This document shows, piece by piece, positions 50,809 to 60,694 of a DNA stretch of 64,000 nucleotides (its first letter is position 1; each line of letters starts with the position of its first letter). Below the pieces are notes generated by a model. That model was given only the letters and a program-made list of their open reading frames with translations, did not search any database and had not been told where the DNA came from. Location: positions 806,001 to 870,000 of the forward strand of contig NZ_JBHUGS010000002.1 of assembly GCF_042682045.1 (NCBI RefSeq), read 5' to 3'. This DNA comes from Sphingomonas_R arantia. Its GTDB lineage: Bacteria > Pseudomonadota > Alphaproteobacteria > Sphingomonadales > Sphingomonadaceae. Position numbers and translations under genes: made by a program.

Positions 50809-50964
50809 ACCCTGTTCACGGTCAGAGGTAGATGTTGAGCGTCACGGGGTGCTCTGTGCCGGTCCCAGTCAAAAGTCCGACCGTTAAGCCGTCAGGCCAC
50901 GCACTGCCCTATCCCCGCCACCCCCTCGTAAATTCCCGCCACATCGACTATCTGCCGCGCTCCC

Positions 50965-52299
50965 ATGGCAACTATCCTCCCCTCCCCGCCGAAGATCGGC
51001 ATGGTCTCGCTCGGCTGTCCGAAGAACCTCGTCGACAGCGAGCGCATCCTCACCAAGCTGCGCGCCGATGGCTATGCCATGTCGCCCGACTATGCCGGCG
51101 CGGACGTCGTGCTGGTCAACACCTGCGGCTTTCTCGACTCAGCCAAGGAAGAATCGCTCGACGCGATCGGCGAGGCGATGGCCGAAAACGGCCGCGTCAT
51201 CGTCACCGGCTGCATGGGGCGCGAGGCGGAGACGATCCGCGCACGCTTCCCCGGCATCCTCGCGATCACCGGCGCGCAGGCATACGAACAGGTCGTCGGC
51301 GCTGTCTACGACGCCGCCCCGATGCCGCCGTCCGCGTTCCTCAACCTCGTGCCCGAACGCGACCTGAAGCTCACGCCGCGGCACTACAGCTATCTGAAGA
51401 TCTCGGAGGGCTGCAACCACCGCTGCTCCTTCTGCATCATCCCCGCGATCCGCGGCGACCTCGTCAGCCGCCGCCCCGACGCGATCCTGCGCGAGGCGGA
51501 GAAGCTCGTCGCCGCCGGCACGCGCGAACTGCTCGTGATCAGCCAGGATACGTCCGCCTACGGCCTCGATCTGCGCCACGCCGAATGGCCGTGGAAGGGT
51601 GCGCCCGTCCGCGCACACATGACCGATCTCGCCCGCGAACTCGGCAAGCTCGGCGCCTGGGTCCGGCTCCACTATGTCTACCCCTATCCGCATGTCGACC
51701 GCGTCATCCCGCTGATGGCCGACGGGCTCGTGCTCCCCTATCTCGACATCCCGTTCCAGCATGCCGCGCCGAATGTGCTGAAAGCAATGAAGCGCCCAGC
51801 CAACGAAGCCAAGGTCCTCGAACGGCTGGCCAACTGGCGGAGCATCTGCCCCGACATCGCGGTCCGCTCCTCGTTCGTCGTCGGCTTCCCCGGCGAAACC
51901 GAGGCCGAGTTCCAGTATCTCCTCGACTGGCTGACCGAGGCGCAGCTCGACCGCGTTGGCGCGTTCCGCTTCGAACCGGTCGCCGGCGCGCTCGCCAACG
52001 ACCTGCCGGGCGCGGTGCCGGAGGAGGTCAAGGAAGAGCGCTACGCCCGCATCATGGAACACACCGCGCTGATCTCCGCGGCAAAACTCCAGCGCAAGAT
52101 CGGCCGCACGCTCGACGTCATCATCGACGCGGTCGACGCGGAAGACGGCGGCGCCACCGGCCGCTCCAAGGCCGACGCCCCCGAAATCGACGGCGAAGTC
52201 CACCTCCGCGACGCCGGCCACCTGACCCAGGGCGACATCGTCCGCGTCGAAATCGAAGACGCCGACGACCACGACCTGTTCGGCGTCCCGTTGGCGTAA
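50965..52299 (+). CDS. rimO: Ribosomal protein S12 methylthiotransferase
   Basis: 444 residues, radical SAM enzyme that methylthiolates Asp of ribosomal protein S12. The N-terminal cluster cysteines are in SLGCPKNLVDSE, VNTCGFLDSA and VTGCMGREAE. The radical SAM cluster is CNHRCSFC (~150). A TRAM domain ends the protein (~375-444). Confidence 0.97.
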   Translation: MATILPSPPKIGMVSLGCPKNLVDSERILTKLRADGYAMSPDYAGADVVLVNTCGFLDSAKEESLDAIGEAMAENGRVIVTGCMGREAETIRARFPGILAITGAQAYEQVVGAVYDAAPMPPSAFLNLVPERDLKLTPRHYSYLKISEGCNHRCSFCIIPAIRGDLVSRRPDAILREAEKLVAAGTRELLVISQDTSAYGLDLRHAEWPWKGAPVRAHMTDLARELGKLGAWVRLHYVYPYPHVDRVIPLMADGLVLPYLDIPFQHAAPNVLKAMKRPANEAKVLERLANWRSICPDIAVRSSFVVGFPGETEAEFQYLLDWLTEAQLDRVGAFRFEPVAGALANDLPGAVPEEVKEERYARIMEHTALISAAKLQRKIGRTLDVIIDAVDAEDGGATGRSKADAPEIDGEVHLRDAGHLTQGDIVRVEIEDADDHDLFGVPLA

Positions 52300-52312
52300 G
52301 GCTCGCGCCGCG

Positions 52313-52978
52313 TCAGTAGACGTCCGGGAAGGACCAACCGGTAAGCTTCAACATCGCCAGCCCGAACTCGCGAACCGGTCCGGCGTCCGGGCTTGGCCGA
52401 TCGGCGTAATGATACCCGGCCCGATCCACGCCCTCCACGATCCAGCGCGCGCCATCCACCATTATTAAATCCCTACAATCCTTCGGCGGCTGCGCCAGCA
52501 CCTTGGTCCTCATGAGAAGAGCGTTCAGCCCATTCGCCTCCTCTGGGGTCAGCTTCCTGTCGACAGTCCTGGCGACACGGCCGGGTCGGTACCCCCCGGC
52601 CCCCGTCAACGCCTTCGCGACCAATGTGGGCGAACCGCCTGCCTTCCATTTCACCCGCACGATGACGGGCGCATGGAAACTGCGAAGCCAAGTGAACCGA
52701 ACCGCCCTCACCGAACCGCGTTTCGCCGCCGCCGTCGCCTGGTACAGCGATGGTTCGCCCGCCGCCGCCAGGTGCGACGAGAACCATTTGTCCTCAAAGG
52801 CACTCAGGATCGCGGCGTTGAACGGACGCCCTCCCCCCGAACAGGAATAGCTCGGCGTCGCAAACGCCTCCGGAAAATAACGCGGCGCTGCCGGTGTCTC
52901 CGTTGCGAGGGCGGTCGCCAAACCAACCGACACGACGAAAATCAGTGACATCGCACGGCTCCCCCAACCCAACCGCAT
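52313..52978 (-). CDS. Secreted hypothetical protein
   Basis: About 221 residues. The N-terminus MRLGWGSRAMSLIFVVSVGL is a signal peptide ending near ATALA. The mature part has YSCSGGGRPFNAAIL, PSLYQATAAAKRGSVRAVRF and VDGARWIVEGVDRAGYHYAD, with a few cysteines. No family recognised. The ATG at 52951 has a better ribosome-binding site (GGGGGAG) and would give a shorter signal peptide. Convergent with rimO, 13 bases apart. Confidence 0.65.
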   Translation of the reverse strand: MRLGWGSRAMSLIFVVSVGLATALATETPAAPRYFPEAFATPSYSCSGGGRPFNAAILSAFEDKWFSSHLAAAGEPSLYQATAAAKRGSVRAVRFTWLRSFHAPVIVRVKWKAGGSPTLVAKALTGAGGYRPGRVARTVDRKLTPEEANGLNALLMRTKVLAQPPKDCRDLIMVDGARWIVEGVDRAGYHYADRPSPDAGPVREFGLAMLKLTGWSFPDVY

Positions 52979-53058
52979 CTCGTTATCAGCATAATCGCCT
53001 GCCCGTCTCCCCATCAAATCGGGTTGAGCCACCCCGGCATCGCGCCTATCGCCGCGCC

Positions 53059-53769
53059 ATGACCCTGAACATCCTCGCCACCGGCACCAGCCGCGGGATC
53101 GGCGCCGCCATCGTCGCCGCGTTCGCCGACGACGACGTCACGATCGTCGGCCACGCCACCACCCCCGGCCACGACCGGATCGCCGCGGACCTGTCGACCA
53201 CCGCCGGGCCGACCGCGCTCTGGAACATGGCGCTCGACCGGCTGAACGGGCGGATCGACATCCTGATCAACAACGCCGGCATCTTCGAGGCCGCCCCCGT
53301 CGACCTGCCCGACGCGGAATGGTCGGATGCCTGGAACCGCACGATGCAGGTGAACCTCGCCGCATCGGCCGAACTCTGCCGCCGCGCGGTGCTGCACTTC
53401 GGCACGCGGCCGGAGGGCGGGCGGATCGTCAACGTCGCCAGCCGCGCCGCCTATCGCGGCGACAGCCCGGCCCACTGGCATTATGCCGCGTCGAAGGGCG
53501 GCATGGTCGCGATGACCAAGTCGATCGCCCGCGGCCATGCGCGCGCCGGCGTGCTCGCCTTCGCGGTCTGCCCCGGCTTCACCATGACCGGCATGGCCGA
53601 CGACTATCTCGCCAGCCGCGGCGGCGACGCGCTGCTCGCCGACATCCCGCTCGGCCGCGTCGCCACGCCGGAAGAGGTCGCGACCACCGTCCGCTTCCTA
53701 GCACTCGACGCGCCGCCCTCGATGACCGGCGCCGTCCTCGACATCAACGGAGCCAGCTATGTCCGCTGA
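53059..53769 (+). CDS. SDR family oxidoreductase
   Basis: 236 residues, classical short-chain dehydrogenase. The cofactor loop is ATGTSRGIGAA (~7), ILINNAGIFEAAPV (~72), and the catalytic Ser and Tyr-Lys are in NVASRAAYRG and HYAASKGGMVAM (~145). Its 3' end overlaps prmA by 11 bases. Substrate unknown. Confidence 0.9.
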   Translation: MTLNILATGTSRGIGAAIVAAFADDDVTIVGHATTPGHDRIAADLSTTAGPTALWNMALDRLNGRIDILINNAGIFEAAPVDLPDAEWSDAWNRTMQVNLAASAELCRRAVLHFGTRPEGGRIVNVASRAAYRGDSPAHWHYAASKGGMVAMTKSIARGHARAGVLAFAVCPGFTMTGMADDYLASRGGDALLADIPLGRVATPEEVATTVRFLALDAPPSMTGAVLDINGASYVR

Positions 53770-54772
53770 CCTGCCCGACTGGACCGCATCGCAATCCTCC
53801 GAGAGCTGGAAGCTCGTCCTGCCCTGCACCAAGGCGGAGGCGGAGGCCGTCGCCGAGGACATCGGCGCGCTTGCCGATCTCGATCCGCCCCCCACGCTGA
53901 TGACCAGCGAGCCCGACCCGACGCGCGAAGACGACTGGCTGCTCGAAGCCTATTTCGAAGGCGAGCCGTCACCCGAAGCGATCGCCATGGTCCGCGCCCT
54001 GGTGCCGAGCGCCGACGACGTGGATTATGAACTGAACCGCATCGAGGACGCCGACTGGGTCACGCTCAGCCAGGCCTTCCTCGAACCGATCCGCGCCGGC
54101 CGCTTCTTCGTCCACACCGCCGCCCATGCCGGCGAGGTGCCGTCGGGCGCCACCGCCTTCCATATCGAGGCGGGACGTGCATTCGGCACCGGGCATCACG
54201 AAACCACCACCGGCTGCCTGCACATGATCGACGGGTTGAAGGCGCGCGGCCACCGCTTCCACGCGATCGCCGATGTCGGGACCGGCACCGGCCTGCTCGC
54301 CTTCGCCGCCCGCGCCTGCTGGCCGCGCGCCGCGGTGATCGCGTCCGACATCGATCCGATCTCGATCGACGTCACCGCGGAGAACGCCGCGCTGAACGAC
54401 ATCCCGGTCGGCACGGGACGCGGCCAGGTCGCGCTCGTCGCCGCCCCCGGCCTCGCCGACGCGATGCTCGTCCGCCGCACGCCCTATGATCTGCTGATCG
54501 CCAACATCCTCGCCGGTCCGCTCATCGCGCTCGCCCCGACGCTGTCCGCCGCGTTACAGCCCGGTGGCTCGCTCATCCTGGCGGGCCTGCTCAACACGCA
54601 AGCCGACCGCGTCATCGCCGCCTACCGCCGCCAGGGCCTCCGCCTCGCCGAACGGATCGACACCGGCGACTGGCCGACCCTCCGCCTCGTGCGCCGCACA
54701 TCGGCCCGCGTGCGCAGCCTGCCGGAACGCCGCGACACGGGTCTAGGCGACTGGAGTACCGACGGGGCCTGA
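53759..54772 (+). CDS. prmA: Ribosomal protein L11 methyltransferase
   Basis: 337 residues. SAM-dependent trimethylation of ribosomal protein L11. Signature GRAFGTGHHETTTGCLHM (~143). Motif I is ADVGTGTGLLAFAA (~178), and the catalytic region is DLLIANILAGPLIALAPTL (~243). The N-terminus is adapted to the L11 substrate as in the family. Starts inside the end of the SDR gene. Confidence 0.96.
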   Translation: MSADLPDWTASQSSESWKLVLPCTKAEAEAVAEDIGALADLDPPPTLMTSEPDPTREDDWLLEAYFEGEPSPEAIAMVRALVPSADDVDYELNRIEDADWVTLSQAFLEPIRAGRFFVHTAAHAGEVPSGATAFHIEAGRAFGTGHHETTTGCLHMIDGLKARGHRFHAIADVGTGTGLLAFAARACWPRAAVIASDIDPISIDVTAENAALNDIPVGTGRGQVALVAAPGLADAMLVRRTPYDLLIANILAGPLIALAPTLSAALQPGGSLILAGLLNTQADRVIAAYRRQGLRLAERIDTGDWPTLRLVRRTSARVRSLPERRDTGLGDWSTDGA

Positions 54773-54781
54773 CAACCGTCA

Positions 54782-54970
54782 GTTCCCCGGCGAAGGCCGG
54801 GGCCTAGGCGCAACGCCGCCCCAGAATGGTACCCCCGCGAAGGCGGGGGTACAGTTCGGAGTGCAGATCTGGATCCACGCCTCCGCGGGAATACGCCAGA
54901 CGGCAGTTCCCCGGCGCAGGCCGAGGCCTAGTTAAAACCGCTTCACCTAGGCCCCGGCCTGCGCCGGGGA
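54782..54970. repeat. Cluster of family D repeat units
   Basis: Units GTTCCCCGGCGAAGGCCGGG near 54782 and a like one near 54904, GGTACCCCCGCGAAGGCGGG near 54828, and an opposite-facing GGCCCCGGCCTGCGCCGGGG near 54948. The spacer separates convergent prmA and phhA genes; nothing else is recognisable. Confidence 0.75.
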
Positions 54971-54975
54971 ACAAC

Positions 54976-55827
54976 TTAACCAGCCTTGCTCAACGCATAT
55001 TCCTGCGTACCCCACCCATAAACCACATCCTGCGACAAGACCTCAGCCGGCTCCAACTCCGCCTCCGCCGCAATCTCCGCATAAAGCGGCCCGAAATCCG
55101 TCTCGACCGCCGCCTTCAACAGCGCCTCGAAGCTCGGAATCACGAAATAGCTCTGCTGGTAATCGTCGATCCGATACTTCGTCCGCATCACGCGCTTCAG
55201 GTCGAACCCGATCCGGTTCGGGCTATCACTATCCAGCGCGAACCGACTCTCCCCCGCGCTCGACACGATCCCCGACCCATAGATCCGCAACTCGCCCTCT
55301 TCGCGCACCAGCCCGAACTCGACCGTGTACCAGTACAGCCGCGCCAGCTTGTCGAGCGCGCCATGCTCCATCGCGCGCTGCCCGCCCTGCCCGTACAGCT
55401 GGATGAAGTCCGCGAACACCGGGTCGGCCAGCATCGGCACATGCCCGAACACGTCATGGAACACGTCCGGTTCCTGCAGATAATCGAGCTGATCCGGCCG
55501 TCGGATGAAATTCCCCGCCACGAACCGCCGGTTCGCCAGATGATCGAAGAACACCGCATCCGGCACCAGGCCCGGCACCGCCACGACCTGCCACCCGGTC
55601 GCCGCCATCAGCCGATCGGACAGTTCGTCGAAGTCCGGAATGCCCGGCTTGGACAGCTTCAGCACGTCCAGCCCTTTCAGGAACGCGGTACTCGCCCGCC
55701 CCGGCAACAGCTTCGACTGCCGCTCGAACAGCGTATCCCACGTCGCATGTTCCTCGGCCGTATAATGCGACCAGTCCTGCGAAATGGTCCAGTCGGGCGA
55801 TGGCGGAGTGGCGATGATGGTATCCAT
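54976..55827 (-). CDS. phhA: Phenylalanine 4-monooxygenase
   Basis: 283 residues, the usual bacterial size without regulatory ACT domain. It hydroxylates phenylalanine to tyrosine using tetrahydrobiopterin and iron. Fe ligands are the two His in EPDVFHDVFGHVPML (~120-130) and Glu in RLYWYTVEFGL (~170). The ATG at 55827 is chosen; GTG at 55833 would add two residues. Confidence 0.96.
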   Translation of the reverse strand: MDTIIATPPSPDWTISQDWSHYTAEEHATWDTLFERQSKLLPGRASTAFLKGLDVLKLSKPGIPDFDELSDRLMAATGWQVVAVPGLVPDAVFFDHLANRRFVAGNFIRRPDQLDYLQEPDVFHDVFGHVPMLADPVFADFIQLYGQGGQRAMEHGALDKLARLYWYTVEFGLVREEGELRIYGSGIVSSAGESRFALDSDSPNRIGFDLKRVMRTKYRIDDYQQSYFVIPSFEALLKAAVETDFGPLYAEIAAEAELEPAEVLSQDVVYGWGTQEYALSKAG

Positions 55828-55882
55828 TGTCACAACCTATCACGCCCCAAGCGGAACGCCAGCGTGGTGACTGAGACTGAAG

Positions 55883-57988
55883 TCAACCAGCCTCCGCCAC
55901 GATCACCGCCCACCCAGCCTCGTCCACCGTCTCGATCCCCAGCTCCGCCGCTTTCTTCGCCTTCGACCCGGCGTCCGCGCCGAGCACCACAAGATCGGTC
56001 TTCTTCGACACGCTCGCCGCCACCTTCGCGCCCAGTGCCTCGGCCTGCACCTTCGCCTCGTCGCGCGACAGTGTTTCCAGCTTGCCGGTGAACACCACCG
56101 TCTTCCCCGACACGCGCGACGCCCGCGTCTCGTGCACCACGTCGGTCGGCGCCACCTGCCGCAACAGGTCGAACACCACCGTCCGGTTGTGCGGCTCGGC
56201 AAAGAACGCGATCAGCGCGTCCGCCACCTCCGGCCCGACGCCGTTCGTATCGACCACCGCGACCAGCGCCTTCTCCCGCCGGATCGCGAACTTGCGCTCC
56301 GTCTCGCCGATCACCGGCGCCATCGAACGCCGCAACCGGATCGCCGCATGGATCATCGCCCCTAGTGCGCGCGCGGACCGGTACCGCCGCGCCAGGTCCG
56401 CCGCCGTCACCGCGCCGACATGGCGGATCCCCAGCCCGAACAGGAACCGGTCGAGCGGCACCGCACGCTTCGCCTCGATCGCCTCCAGCAGATTATCGAC
56501 CGACAGGTCCGCCAGCCGGTCCCGCGCGATCAGCACGTCGCGCCGCGCGCGCAACCGGAAAATATCGGCCGGCGACTGCACCAGCCCGTCGTGGAAGAAC
56601 TGCTCGACCCGCACCAGTCCGAGCCCGCGAATGTCGAACGCATGGCGCGACGCGAAATGGATCAGCCGCTCCACCCGCTGTGCCGGGCAGATCAGCCCGC
56701 CGGTGCAGCGATAATCGACCTCCTCCGGCTCGCGCTCCGCCGCCGATCCGCATTCGGGACACGTCAGCGGGAACGGCCACGCCGCCCGCTCCGGCCCGGC
56801 ATACAGCCCCTCTACCACCTGCGGGATGACGTCGCCCGCACGCTGGATCACCACCCGGTCGCCGGGCTGCACGCCCAGCCGCACGATCTCGTCGGCATTG
56901 TGCAACGTCGCGTTGGTCACCACCACGCCGCCCACCGTCACCGGCTCCAGCCGCGCGACCGGCGTCAGCTTGCCCGTCCGCCCGACCTGGATATCGATCG
57001 CGTTCAGCGTCGTCTGCGCGCGTTCCGCCGGAAACTTGTGCGCGATCGCCCAGCGCGGCGCACGCGCCACCTGCCCCAGCCGCCGCTGCCAGTCGAGCCG
57101 GTCGACCTTGTAGACGACACCGTCGATATCATAGGGCAAGTCCGCCCGCTGCCGCTCGATCGCCGCATAATGATCGAGCGCCGCATCCGCCCCCGCCATC
57201 TCGCGCAGCATGTCGGACACCGGCAGCCCCCATGCCGCGATCGCGCGCATCACCGCGGCCTGTGTCTCGAACGGCAGGTCCGACACCTCGCCCCAGCCAT
57301 GCGCCAGGAACCGCAACGGCCGCACCCGCGTCACGCCCGCATCCAGTTGTCGGAGCGACCCCGCCGCCGCATTGCGCGGATTGGCGAACAGCTTGCCGCC
57401 CGCCTCGACTTGCCGCGCATTCAGCGCGGCGAAATCGGCCTTCGCCATATAGACCTCGCCGCGCACCTCGAACACCGAGGGCACGTCGCCGGTCAACTGC
57501 TCCGGGATATCGCCGATCGTCCGGACATTGCCGGTCACATCCTCGCCCACCGCCCCGTCGCCGCGGGTCAGCGCCTGCACCAGTCGTCCGTTCTCGTACC
57601 GAAGCGAACAGGACAGCCCGTCGATCTTCGGCTCCGCGGTCAGCGCAACCGGTGCATCGCCGTCCAGCGCCAGAAACCGCCGCACCCGCGCCACGAACTC
57701 GCGCACCTCGTCCGCCGAAAAAGCATTCTCCAGGCTCATCATCGCCTTGGCGTGCGCCACCTTGCCCAGCCGCCCGCTCGGCGTCGCCCCGACCCGCAAC
57801 GAAGGGCTGTCACCGCGCACCAGCTCCGGATGCGCCGCCTCCAGCGCACGATTGCGCCGCACCAGCGCGTCATAGGCCGCGTCGTCAATCTCGGGCGTAT
57901 CCTGGTCGTGATACAGGCGGTCGTGCCGCGCGATCTCGGCGGCCAGTTCGGCCAGTTCGGTTGCGGGATCGGTGGCGGCGTCGGTCAT
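55883..57988 (-). CDS. ligA: NAD-dependent DNA ligase
   Basis: 701 residues. Domain Ia binds NMN (HDRLYHDQDTPEIDDAAYDAL). The nucleotidyl lysine is in TAEPKIDGLSCSLRYE (~120). OB fold, zinc finger with cysteines (CPECGS and RCTGGLICPAQ), helix-hairpin-helix region and a C-terminal BRCT domain (SGKTVVFTGKLETLSRDE) follow. Essential for joining Okazaki fragments. Confidence 0.98.
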   Translation of the reverse strand: MTDAATDPATELAELAAEIARHDRLYHDQDTPEIDDAAYDALVRRNRALEAAHPELVRGDSPSLRVGATPSGRLGKVAHAKAMMSLENAFSADEVREFVARVRRFLALDGDAPVALTAEPKIDGLSCSLRYENGRLVQALTRGDGAVGEDVTGNVRTIGDIPEQLTGDVPSVFEVRGEVYMAKADFAALNARQVEAGGKLFANPRNAAAGSLRQLDAGVTRVRPLRFLAHGWGEVSDLPFETQAAVMRAIAAWGLPVSDMLREMAGADAALDHYAAIERQRADLPYDIDGVVYKVDRLDWQRRLGQVARAPRWAIAHKFPAERAQTTLNAIDIQVGRTGKLTPVARLEPVTVGGVVVTNATLHNADEIVRLGVQPGDRVVIQRAGDVIPQVVEGLYAGPERAAWPFPLTCPECGSAAEREPEEVDYRCTGGLICPAQRVERLIHFASRHAFDIRGLGLVRVEQFFHDGLVQSPADIFRLRARRDVLIARDRLADLSVDNLLEAIEAKRAVPLDRFLFGLGIRHVGAVTAADLARRYRSARALGAMIHAAIRLRRSMAPVIGETERKFAIRREKALVAVVDTNGVGPEVADALIAFFAEPHNRTVVFDLLRQVAPTDVVHETRASRVSGKTVVFTGKLETLSRDEAKVQAEALGAKVAASVSKKTDLVVLGADAGSKAKKAAELGIETVDEAGWAVIVAEAG

Positions 57989-58116
57989 GCCCCTCGCTAC
58001 CGGATCGCGCCCCGCCCCGGCAAGCCATCGGACCGGACCGCTTTCTCCACAACCCGGCGCAGGCCTATTGTCTTCCAACGGGATAGAGATATGTCTGGAG
58101 CTGAAGGAGACGATGC

Positions 58117-58773
58117 ATGGCACAGACCTCGACGCTCGGCCGCCGTACCCCGACGATCCTGACCGTACCGGGCCTCAACGGGTCCGGCCCCGCCCATTGG
58201 CAGACGCTCTGGGAACAGGGCCGCACCGACACGATCCGCGCCGATCTGGGCAGCCTGTCGAGCCCTCGCCGCAATGCCTGGGTGACGCGACTCGATCAGT
58301 CGATCCGCACCGCCCGCGCGCCCGTCATCCTGGCCGCCCATTCGCTCGGCTGCCTCGCGGTCGCCTGGTGGGCCGCGCTCGCCGGCCAGACCTGGGGCTG
58401 GCCCGTCGCCGGCGCGCTGCTCGTGGCGCCACCCGATGTTGACCGCCACGACGTCCGCGACGAACTGCGCGATTTCGGCCCCTCCCCGCGCGTCCTGCTG
58501 CCCTTCCCGTCGATCGTCGTGGCCAGCACCGACGATCCCTATGCCTGCTTCCAGCGCAGTTTCGACATGGCGCGCGACTGGGGCAGCCACTTCGTCGACG
58601 CCGGCCCGCTCGGCCACCTGAACGCTGCCAGCGGCCTCGGCTGGTGGCGCGAAGGCCAGGACCTGCTCGACCGCCTCACCGGCGTCGCCACCAACCCCGC
58701 CCCCCACGCCGGCGGCCCCGCCGACGTCATGGCCGCGCTGGCGGCTGGGAAGTGGCAGACGCATCGGCATTGA
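58117..58773 (+). CDS. RBBP9/YdeN family alpha/beta hydrolase
   Basis: 218 residues. TVPGLNGSGPAHWQTLWE is the N-terminal oxyanion region, the nucleophile Ser is in LAAHSLGCLAVAWW (~68), Asp in VASTDDPYA and His in GPLGHLNAAS. The family hydrolyses esters; substrate unknown. GAAGGAG precedes the ATG. Confidence 0.88.
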   Translation: MAQTSTLGRRTPTILTVPGLNGSGPAHWQTLWEQGRTDTIRADLGSLSSPRRNAWVTRLDQSIRTARAPVILAAHSLGCLAVAWWAALAGQTWGWPVAGALLVAPPDVDRHDVRDELRDFGPSPRVLLPFPSIVVASTDDPYACFQRSFDMARDWGSHFVDAGPLGHLNAASGLGWWREGQDLLDRLTGVATNPAPHAGGPADVMAALAAGKWQTHRH

Positions 58774-58807
58774 CGAGGCAGACCGCCAAACCGCGTACGA
58801 CAACCAA

Positions 58808-58895
58808 GTATCCCCGCGGACGCGGGGATCCAGCTAAGTTCCAATGACGACGTCCGCGATGTGTTCAATCTGGACCCCCGCTTCCGCGGGGGCAC
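58808..58895. repeat. Two family D-like hairpin units
   Basis: TATCCCCGCGGACGCGGGGA near 58808 and GACCCCCGCTTCCGCGGGGG near 58874, variants of the CCCGG(C)GAA(A)GCCGGG-type repeats. The spacer lies between convergent hydrolase and recN genes. Confidence 0.65.
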
Positions 58896-58955
58896 GTCCG
58901 TAGCCAGGGAATCAAGTACCTTCACACCGTCCCTGTCACGCCAACAAACCGGCTT

Positions 58956-60614
58956 CTACCGCTCCAACAACCTCGCAGCCTGAGCCCGAGCCTCTTCCGT
59001 CACCTCGGCCCCCGACAACATCCGCGCAATCTCCTCGCGCCGCTCCCCGGCATCCAGCGCGGACACCCCGGTCCGCGTCACGATTCCATCATGCCGCTTC
59101 GCGATCAGCCAGTGCCGGTCTGCCCGCGCCGCAACCTGCGGACTATGCGTCACCACCAGCAGCTGCGCCTTCCGCGACAGCCGCCCCAACCGCTCGCCGA
59201 TCGCCGAGGCCACCGCACCCCCGACCCCGCGATCGATCTCGTCGAAAATCATCGTGCCGGCACCACCTTCCTCCGCCAGCGCGACCTTCAGCGCCAGGAT
59301 GAAGCGCGACAGCTCGCCGCCCGACGCGATCTTTACGAGCGGCGCGAACGGCGCACCCGGATTGGTCGAGATCTCGAACTCCACCCGGTCGCGCCCCGCC
59401 GGGCCCCAGCTGCCCTCCGCCAGCGGCTCCACCACCGTCCGGAACCGCGCCGCATCGAGCTTCAGCGGCGCCAGCTCACCCGCCACCGCCGCATCGAGCC
59501 GCGCCGCCGCCAGCTCGCGCATCGCGCTCAGCGTCGCAGCCGCATCGGCATAGGCGGTCCGCGCCGCCAGCGTCTCCGCCTCCAGCGCGGCGATCCCCGC
59601 ACCCCCCGCTTCCATCCGCGCGAACCGCGCCTCTAGTTCGACGGTCAGCTCCGCCAGCGCATCGGGCGTCGTGCGATGCTTCCGCGCCAGCGCGCGCAGC
59701 TCGAACAGCCGGGTCTCGACCAGCTCCAGCCGGTTTGGGTCGAACGCCATGTCGCCCAGCGCGGCGTTGAGGTGATCCTCCGCCTCCGACGCCTCGATCA
59801 CCGCACGGTCCATCGCCGCCAGCGCATCGGCCAGCATCGGGTGTTCGGGCGCCAGCCGGTCGAGCCGCCGCGACGCCTGCCGCAAATTCGCGATCGCGCC
59901 TTGTGATCCGTCGAGATGATCGTTCACCGCCGCCAGGTCGTCCGCCAGCCGCGCGCCCTTCTGCATCGCGCCGCGCTCCTCGGCGAGCGTCTCTTCCTCG
60001 CCCGGCTCCGCACCGAACTTCGTCAATTCGCCGACCGCATGCTCCAGCCACTCACGATCACGCTCCGCCGTCTCCAGCTCGGCCCGCGCGGTCGCCAGCG
60101 TCTCCTCCGCCGCGCGCCACCGACGATACGCCGCCCCCAGCGGCCGCGAATCGACCCGCCCGAACATGTCGAGCAGATCGCGATGCCCCTTGGGGTTCAG
60201 CAGCCCGCGATCGTCATGCTGCCCGTGAATCTCGACCAGCATCGCGCCGATCTCGCGCAGCAGCCCTGCCGACGCCGGCTGGTCGTTGATGCTCGCCCGG
60301 CTACCGCCGTCCGCCTTCACGATCCGCCGGATCATCAGCGGCTCGCCAGCCTCCGCCTCGAACCCGTTCTCGGCGAGCACCGCCATCGCGGGGTGCGTCG
60401 CCGGCACCTCGAACGTCGCGGTCACCACCGACTGCGTCGCACCCTGCCGCACCAGCCCGCTCTCGGCGCGCTTGCCCAGCGCCAGCCCCAGCGAATCGAG
60501 CAGGATCGACTTGCCCGCCCCCGTCTCGCCCGTCAGCGCACCGAGCCCGGACTCGAAGTCCAGGTCCAGCGCCTCGATCAGGACGACGTCGCGAATGGAG
60601 AGGGACGACAGCAT
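58956..60614 (-). CDS. recN: DNA repair protein RecN
   Basis: 552 residues, SMC-like ATPase for double-strand-break repair. Walker A GETGAGKSILL (~33), coiled coils between ~150 and 370, the ABC signature IASGGELSRF (~430), and Walker B TMIFDEIDRGVGG (~458). The ATG at 60614 gives the standard start MLSSLSIRDVVLIE. Confidence 0.97.
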   Translation of the reverse strand: MLSSLSIRDVVLIEALDLDFESGLGALTGETGAGKSILLDSLGLALGKRAESGLVRQGATQSVVTATFEVPATHPAMAVLAENGFEAEAGEPLMIRRIVKADGGSRASINDQPASAGLLREIGAMLVEIHGQHDDRGLLNPKGHRDLLDMFGRVDSRPLGAAYRRWRAAEETLATARAELETAERDREWLEHAVGELTKFGAEPGEEETLAEERGAMQKGARLADDLAAVNDHLDGSQGAIANLRQASRRLDRLAPEHPMLADALAAMDRAVIEASEAEDHLNAALGDMAFDPNRLELVETRLFELRALARKHRTTPDALAELTVELEARFARMEAGGAGIAALEAETLAARTAYADAAATLSAMRELAAARLDAAVAGELAPLKLDAARFRTVVEPLAEGSWGPAGRDRVEFEISTNPGAPFAPLVKIASGGELSRFILALKVALAEEGGAGTMIFDEIDRGVGGAVASAIGERLGRLSRKAQLLVVTHSPQVAARADRHWLIAKRHDGIVTRTGVSALDAGERREEIARMLSGAEVTEEARAQAARLLER

Positions 60615-60694
60615 GCCGACCCCATGTAGCGCCGAATGTTCTCGATTTGAACCCATCGTGCGCGGGGTCCCTACGTCAGGCCCCGCGCGGCCGA

